From Eutreptiella sp. 'Long Island Sound 2002' (Eukaryota > Euglenozoa > Euglenophyceae > Eutreptiales > Eutreptiaceae), in the NCBI GenBank assembly GCA_964036045.1, contig OZ038382.1:10096235-10160234 (forward strand): DNA of 64,000 nt. Reading direction: 5' to 3'. Positions 61,501 through 64,000 of this stretch are shown here, in pieces. The position numbers were made by a program, and so were the translations under genes. The stretch's first letter is position 1, and each line of letters begins with the position of its first letter. Below the pieces are notes generated by a model. That model had not been told where the DNA came from, made no database searches, and worked only from the letters and a program-made list of their open reading frames with translations.

Positions 61501-63684
61501 AGTGGGACTGTCCCGCTGCTCGCAGGCGCTGCTTCTGCCCCTTGGCGTCCCTCCCACGCCGATGCCGACCGTGCTGCACACGAGGTCTTTCCCTTGACAG
61601 TGAAGTTTGGAGGGTGCTCGCCACCACATCCGATGTGGGACAATGCAACAAAAGGCACAGGATGGGGCGGAAATTGGGTTTGGGGTGCGGGGTCTGGGGG
61701 GGTAACCACCCCAACGAAGCGTGGAGTGCATGGTGCAAGGGGCCCAGTCAATGCCTCCCTCCACAAAAGTATCCGGTGCCTTTGGCACCCAGACCGTCTG
61801 TCAACAAGGCAAGGGGGAGTGGAGCGCGGGTGGGCGTCTATAGACCGGGAGCGGCCGCCTACCTGGAACTTGGATGGACTAAGACGGGGCATTGAGTATT
61901 GGCACGAAGGGGGTGGGGGGGGGGGGCTGTGCCGTGTCTCGAGGGGCCAACCGATCGAGTTCCCTGCCACAAAGCAGCAATGCGTGTCCACAGGAGTTCA
62001 GTATCTTCAGGTACAGAGTGCGGACACCTTGTACACCTGTTCATCACCCAGACCAGGCCACAGCTTACCGTTACTGGGGGGCGGAATGGCAGCCTGGGCT
62101 CCTCCGCCTGGCCCACCACCTCCGACATTGGGAAAAAAATGAAAGTTATCAAAGGGGCCCGAAATTGGAGGTCAACGACTCTTTTTTAGCCTCTGACCCA
62201 TCCCCCTCCCCCCCCCGGTGTAATGGTTGCCACTAAGCCGTGGTCTGACCCAGACTTTGGCTTGTTTTGTCGGCGGGAAAGCTGACTAATCCACCTGCAT
62301 TTATTGGGGTTGGCACTTTGTGCCTATCATACCCGCAGTGTTCCTCAGGGAACCGGCTCAGTGGTGACCAACTGAAGGCTCCGGTCGCCTGGCGTTGACA
62401 CCCAAGGCTCTGGCTACCGCTACACACTCTGCGGGGGGCTGCAGGGGCTAGGAGGAAGAAAGATCAATGTGGGGCACAGACACTCTCAGACAAGGCGTTG
62501 CTGTCTGTCGCTGGGCTATCAACATCACGTTTCATGCTTGCCTGTTGAGTGTCATCACTTTCGCTTGGAGAAGAGTCAATGGTGAACATCAACAACTCAG
62601 ATTGCTGCCGGCGCAATTGACCTCGGCGCTGTATCCCGGCAGCATAGACACAATGGAATTGGAAGATGGCAAGGTGGTCCCCTGTGAACACATGCTCATC
62701 GTGGCCGGTGCATCAGCATCAGCGTCGGCAAAGAGAAATTGCCTGACTGGAGTGCAGGGTAGGCTTGGTAGAGCCATCGGCTCAGAGCTACAACAATACT
62801 ACCAACCGCAACCAACCGGCCGCAAAATGCATTGTGTGGAATCCTAGTGCGTGTAGTACAGTCGTCAGTCTGTGATGAAAAGATGATGTTTCAGAAAAAG
62901 GCAAACACTGGCGTGATGCTCCATGCGGGTCCTCCGGAACCAAAACAAGAAGTAGTTTCGATACTTGTGGCCTCGTTGACCACTGAAAACCCAATGGGGG
63001 GTGGGACGGCCCCTGCGGGCTCGAACACAGCCCAGCTCAGGACCTCCTCCGCGTGTCACTCAGTGCCCCTCAAGCCTATGACCGAGGCAGTTGGTGGATA
63101 ACCAACGCAATTTGGCAATCAACTGATGGCTCTTTGCGGTTAACCAACCGCAATGAGCGGGGGCGGGAGGTTCAGGGTCCTTCGAAAACGAAAAGAAAAG
63201 GGGTCTCAACCCCTCGGCCCTCCCAGCAGCCAGAACAAGGCACCTGTTGCTGAGGAACCCCGCACTGCTCCCCATGCGGTCGGAGCTCATGCTGACCTTT
63301 CGACTCACCTCTTGGCTCCGGTCCAGAGAGCTCAGGGAAGCTTTGGGGGAAATGGACCCCTCACTCCGCGAGTGGTAGGTGCTGCGCCGCTCCTGGTGAT
63401 CGGGGCTGAAGGAATCGGAATCCACCCGATCCAGATCGACGCTGCCATGGGGGCTCACGCTGCGGGACCGGCTTCGGTACGAAGACCGGTCGGAGTCGCT
63501 GCCTCCGCTGTGGGACCGCCGGGACACGGTGGACTTGGAGCCATGCGAGGCGTTGCTGTAGCGGCGGCTGGACTTGCGGCTCACCCGGTCCCGGTCGTCA
63601 TCGTCGTCACGTGATGAAGTCCATGAGCGGCCGGAGTTGCCAGAAACGGGGCTGCTGGCCACTTCGTCACCCACGCGTGCAATA
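43245..63684 (-). CDS. Long coiled-coil protein, 12 exons (5' end uncertain)
   Basis: Read right to left, exons 63244-63684, 60493-60857, 57356-57636, 55570-55952, 51992-52163, 51552-51689, 50588-50965, 48976-49170, 45918-46149, 45172-45310, 44627-44806 and 43245-43578 have matching phases at every junction and give at least 1075 residues. The first two exons are rich in Ser, Arg and Asp (RSSYRSRSRSVSPHGS). The next seven form a coiled coil of roughly 590 residues with few breaks, dense in Glu, Gln, Arg and Leu. The last three carry a non-coiled, presumably folded end (CIDRAFTLTRNEGRAAAHQE, DLSERGVEHL) and a flexible basic tail. No signal peptide or membrane segment. Such proteins are typical of centrosome, basal-body or cytoskeletal scaffolds; a ciliary role is a guess. 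No ATG opens the first exon, so upstream exons probably exist. Confidence 0.8.
43978..44305 (+). repeat. Dispersed 320-bp repeat, copy 1
   Basis: Related at roughly 70 to 75 per cent by eye to 59794-60118. Shared blocks include CAGCCGGAGGAGACA, CCACCTGCTCCC, GGGTTCCCACC and GGAGCACCGGG. Both copies are in introns of the coiled-coil gene. Confidence 0.75.
44395..44520 (+). repeat. Dispersed repeat GTAACCGCCCCCAACCGC, copy 2
   Basis: Includes CAGCTACTGTCTCCCTGGCG and CTTCAATGGCATTTGTAACC, with CTTCTAATGCATC at the end. It lies in the last intron of the coiled-coil gene. Confidence 0.75.
44627..44806 (-). CDS. Coiled-coil gene exon 11
   Basis: Acceptor GTCGCAG|G at 44807 in phase 2 and donor TACAG|GTCTGT in phase 2. 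Encodes CIDRAFTLTRNEGRAAAHQE and on to TEPDSIPFDPADEDRLVAEV. It looks like a folded helical segment rather than a coiled coil. Confidence 0.8.
45172..45310 (-). CDS. Coiled-coil gene exon 10
   Basis: Acceptor GATGTCAG|GG in phase 1 and donor CGGAG|GTTCTT in phase 2. Encodes KALKQKDDFMDNGTGFVI and ARLLRFSSKLYACLQNVRR. The only open frame that fits both neighbours' phases. Confidence 0.7.
45484..45600 (+). repeat. Dispersed repeat GACAGTGAAGTTTGGAGG, copy 1
   Basis: GCCGATGCCG, CCCATGACAGTGAAGTTTGG and GGGTGCTGATGTGGGA match 61555-61690, which has an insertion of about 16 bases. Confidence 0.7.
45918..46149 (-). CDS. Coiled-coil gene exon 9
   Basis: Acceptor CTGCACAG|GCT in phase 0 and donor CTGCCTG|GTCTGC in phase 1. 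Encodes AALQALRERELAIEAREMEV and SLLLSKERLLERQRMESQV, the end of the coiled coil. Confidence 0.8.
46385..46545 (+). repeat. Dispersed repeat TTTTGGCTCTGAGACCCACC, copy 1
   Basis: Shared with 55190-55370: TTTTGGCTCTGAGACCCACC, GTTTGAATAAGCGGCCC and AGCCTGATGCC-like ends. Confidence 0.8.
46728..47012 (+). repeat. Dispersed repeat GCCCATCGGCCTCTCACC, copy 2
   Basis: Shares GGCGCCGCCAGCTATAG, GGCGTCATGCCAACCCC, TCTTGTCCCTTCCTTGAACG and GCCCATTGGCCTCTTACC with the other copies. Confidence 0.7.
48976..49170 (-). CDS. Coiled-coil gene exon 8
   Basis: Acceptor TGCCTCAG|GTT and donor AAGGAG|GTGTGC, phase 0; 65 codons. LVLLELEKQHEELTDAVAHM and QELQLLEAKQQEREEGIV show clear heptads. Confidence 0.85.
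49171..50587 (-). other. Intron 7 of the coiled-coil gene
   Basis: Contains a C run near 50083 and parts of the GTCAATTGAGCCC foldback family at 50095-50200 and 50275-50475. No exon recognised. Confidence 0.6.
50275..50475 (+). repeat. Dispersed repeat with GGCGCC palindrome, copy B
   Basis: Inverted counterpart of 10925-11115. The palindrome is at 50366-50380 after AAAAATTTTC, and GTCAATTGAGCCC stands near 50410. Confidence 0.6.
50588..50965 (-). CDS. Coiled-coil gene exon 7
   Basis: Acceptor CACCCGCAG|GTG and donor ATGCAG|GTCTCC, phase 0; 126 codons of uninterrupted heptads such as ALQSQADAVARSREELQ and ERRVMELKAQEDGITQNIS. Confidence 0.9.
50985..51125 (-). repeat. Dispersed repeat GTAACCGCCCCCAACCGC, copy 3
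   Basis: Inverted copy: GCATTAGAAGGGAA, CGGTTGGGGGCGGTTAC and GGGAGACAGTAGCTGGGC. Confidence 0.75.
51552..51689 (-). CDS. Coiled-coil gene exon 6 (short)
   Basis: Acceptor CTGCACAG|GAG and donor CGGGAG|GTCTGT, phase 0; 46 codons. EQEMHMALDSKEAHVRDRLD and MLDQIQRREAVHLDRIKNLE continue the coiled coil. It is easily missed because of its size, but both neighbours join it in phase 0. Confidence 0.85.
51799..51865. repeat. (CCCATC)n hexanucleotide microsatellite
   Basis: About eleven perfect CCCATC units in intron 5 of the coiled-coil gene. Confidence 0.97.
51992..52163 (-). CDS. Coiled-coil gene exon 5
   Basis: Acceptor CACCAAAG|G in phase 2 and donor AAGAAG|GTGATG in phase 0. LAQREGQIVIRAEALEQQE and KLEALQSELDAKEEALARG are heptad-rich. 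Confidence 0.85.
53214..54245 (+). mobile_element. Helentron-like non-autonomous element, copy 3
   Basis: The only copy without a gap, 1032 bp. It starts AATCACC with CACCTCGTAGAG at 53217-53228 (one change from the consensus), has the unique left part to about 53820 and two core units. The inverted CTCTGCGAGGTG is at 54210-54221, the hairpin TTGCC-GAA-GGCAA at 54225-54237 and the end AATTT at 54241-54245. Confidence 0.62.
55190..55370 (+). repeat. Dispersed repeat TTTTGGCTCTGAGACCCACC, copy 2
   Basis: Second copy of the family at 46385-46545, extended by longer A and C runs. Confidence 0.8.
55570..55952 (-). CDS. Coiled-coil gene exon 4
   Basis: Acceptor TTCCTGCAG|GAT in phase 0 and donor GAACG|GTGTGC in phase 2; 127 codons plus two bases. 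EMKLSLETLQQLIQEQRS and VQETKLKEAVSALDLRESK are strong coiled coil. Confidence 0.9.
55953..57355 (-). other. Intron 3 of the coiled-coil gene
   Basis: Contains G runs near 56047 and 56535-56556 and a GCTCAATTGCCGGGCCCCC fragment of the foldback family. No exon recognised. Confidence 0.6.
57356..57636 (-). CDS. Coiled-coil gene exon 3
   Basis: Acceptor GTGTGTAG|AG in phase 1 and donor TGGCAG|GTACAAG in phase 0. DEREAEMDQKEAELRETQRL opens the coiled coil; LEALRDKLERWQ ends the exon. Confidence 0.9.
57690..57915 (-). repeat. Dispersed repeat GCCCATCGGCCTCTCACC, copy 3
   Basis: Inverted copy: CAAGGTGGTGAGAGACTGAT, GGTTCAAGGAAAGGACAAG and CAGGCGTTATGCCAACCCC. Confidence 0.7.
58200..58395 (+). pseudogene. 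Probable Ty1/copia RNase H fragment (decayed)
   Basis: The frame ending at 58395 reads VIQLRIVLYKHKHIGKTHF, then CLTDALTRTSLAMK. The order KHI...HF...(A/T)D-x-LT is the C-terminal signature of copia polyproteins (RTKHIDI..HF......ADILTK). Several positions are off and nothing upstream is readable, so this is at most a relic in intron 2 of the coiled-coil gene. No LTRs were found. Confidence 0.35.
59794..60118 (+). repeat. Dispersed 320-bp repeat, copy 2
   Basis: Partner of 43978-44305. A TTCAAATCC-type segment stands at its left edge, where a tRNA-derived SINE would carry its B box, but no A box was found. Confidence 0.7.
60315..60449. mobile_element. MITE-like foldback with ATTTCATAAGGGG ends
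   Basis: ATTTCATAAGGGG at 60315-60327 and its exact complement at 60437-60449 bound 135 bp. The interior has several GGGGAAAATTT blocks, recalling the AGTATGGGAA family. It ends 44 bases from the donor of exon 2 of the coiled-coil gene. Confidence 0.65.
60493..60857 (-). CDS. Coiled-coil gene exon 2
   Basis: Acceptor CTATTTCAG|G in phase 2 and donor CGCGGAG|GTTGCC in phase 1. HESLGSGIRRESHESSVRR and RRLTEEVQQSIESSVHSSSD are Ser-rich and disordered; LDLGDLDSPLLDKLKTP precedes the coiled coil. Confidence 0.78.
61099..61368. repeat. Minisatellite, period about 21 bp
   Basis: About twelve degenerate units of the form TGGTTGGCCCAGGGGTTNAA in intron 1 of the coiled-coil gene. Confidence 0.9.
61555..61690 (+). 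repeat. Dispersed repeat GACAGTGAAGTTTGGAGG, copy 2
   Basis: Partner of 45484-45600, with the same GCCGATGCCGACC start and GATGTGGGACAATGCAAC end. Confidence 0.7.
61691..63243. other. Rest of intron 1 of the coiled-coil gene
   Basis: Contains the GGTGCC-TTT-GGCACC palindrome at 61775-61789, a G run near 61913 and unremarkable DNA from 62200. Short open frames near 62467-62847 lack support. Confidence 0.5.
63244..63684 (-). CDS. Coiled-coil gene exon 1 in window (Ser/Arg-rich)
   Basis: The left boundary is the donor AACAG|GTGCCT (phase 2), chosen because exon 2 enters in phase 2. A stronger-looking donor GAG|GTGAGT at 63309 is phase 0 and would break the frame. The right boundary is a possible acceptor CAGTCCCCAG at 63685. 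The product is RS/DS-rich (SSRDDDDDRDRVSRKSSRR), with likely kinase sites. No ATG. Confidence 0.6.
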
Positions 63685-64000
63685 CTGGGGACTGGGCACG
63701 AGCACCGCCCCGAGAAACAGAATCAACGCGCGGGTGTTTGGGACAATGTACCAAAACGCAGCGCAGGTTATGTGGGCTGCAGGACAGTAGAGCGTGGCGG
63801 GTACAGTGCAGGGGTACGGCAGTACGACACCACGACGATCAACACCTGCCTAACTTCAGGCGGCTTTGGACGGGAAGGAGGGCAGAGCGTCTGAGACACA
63901 CAAATCATCAAACCTGTCGGGGCCAAGCTACTGAGAAACAGCCTCAGTGTGCCACTCCTTTTGCCGTGAATGTCCCACGTTGGAAGGCGGAAAATGCTCA
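63685..64000. other. Upstream of the last recognised exon
   Basis: Expected to be intron or promoter of the coiled-coil gene. No further exon could be recognised on the minus strand. Confidence 0.5.

Noticed and set aside
63244-63309. Donor GTGAGT at 63308 as the end of the first coiled-coil exon
   Set aside because: A better consensus, but phase 0 does not fit the phase 2 acceptor of the next exon; the weaker GTGCCT donor keeps the frame.
43245-63684. Naming the coiled-coil gene after a specific ciliary protein such as FBF1
   Set aside because: Only a short stretch (DDFMDNGTGF) vaguely resembles what I recall; coiled coils give false resemblance and no search was possible.

Overview
This is nuclear DNA of a eukaryote: protein-coding exons with GT-AG introns of 0.08 to 4 kb, four genes in 64 kb, no operon structure, and abundant dispersed repeats, foldbacks and minisatellites. 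Very many G or C homopolymer runs (10 to 22 bases) sit in introns and spacers. A large class III cyclase gene and a long coiled-coil gene fit a protist or alga with a large, repeat-rich genome. A flagellate alga is a guess; nothing in the window fixes the taxon.

Layout. Positions 1-4341 (+): 3' part of a long ORF for a proline/serine/threonine-rich protein with a recurring DLLQLLG motif and a recent 672-bp tandem duplication; function unknown. Positions 6824-20811 (+): a gene of eight firm exons plus one tentative exon. It encodes a Ser-Pro-Arg-rich N-terminus, about seven membrane segments, a YRPF linker, a class III nucleotide cyclase domain with all catalytic residues, and a second, degenerate cyclase domain. 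Every firm junction is phase 0. Positions 36468-37718 (-): an intronless leucine-rich-repeat protein with an F-box-like N-terminus. Positions 43245-63684 (-): a gene of twelve exons joined by matching splice phases, with a Ser/Arg-rich N-terminus, a coiled coil of roughly 590 residues and a non-coiled C-terminus; its 5' end probably lies beyond the window.

Non-coding DNA. Three copies of one element (11122-13575, 33516-34310, 53214-54245) share a 12-bp inverted repeat near both ends, a small 3' hairpin and, in the middle, units of about 194 bp that each carry a G run. This resembles non-autonomous Helentron-type elements. Both 200-N assembly gaps fall inside copies. Other families include short foldback elements, a palindrome of the type GGCGCC-TTT-GGCGCC at seven places, several SINE-sized dispersed repeats shared between introns of the two large genes, an 82-bp divergent array, 20- and 21-bp minisatellites, and a probable Ty1/copia remnant. 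I saw no tRNA, rRNA or CRISPR.

Functionally, the cyclase gene probably makes a membrane-bound adenylyl cyclase whose sensor is a 7TM domain on the same polypeptide. The coiled-coil and LRR proteins look like structural and adaptor proteins. No shared pathway can be shown from the sequence.
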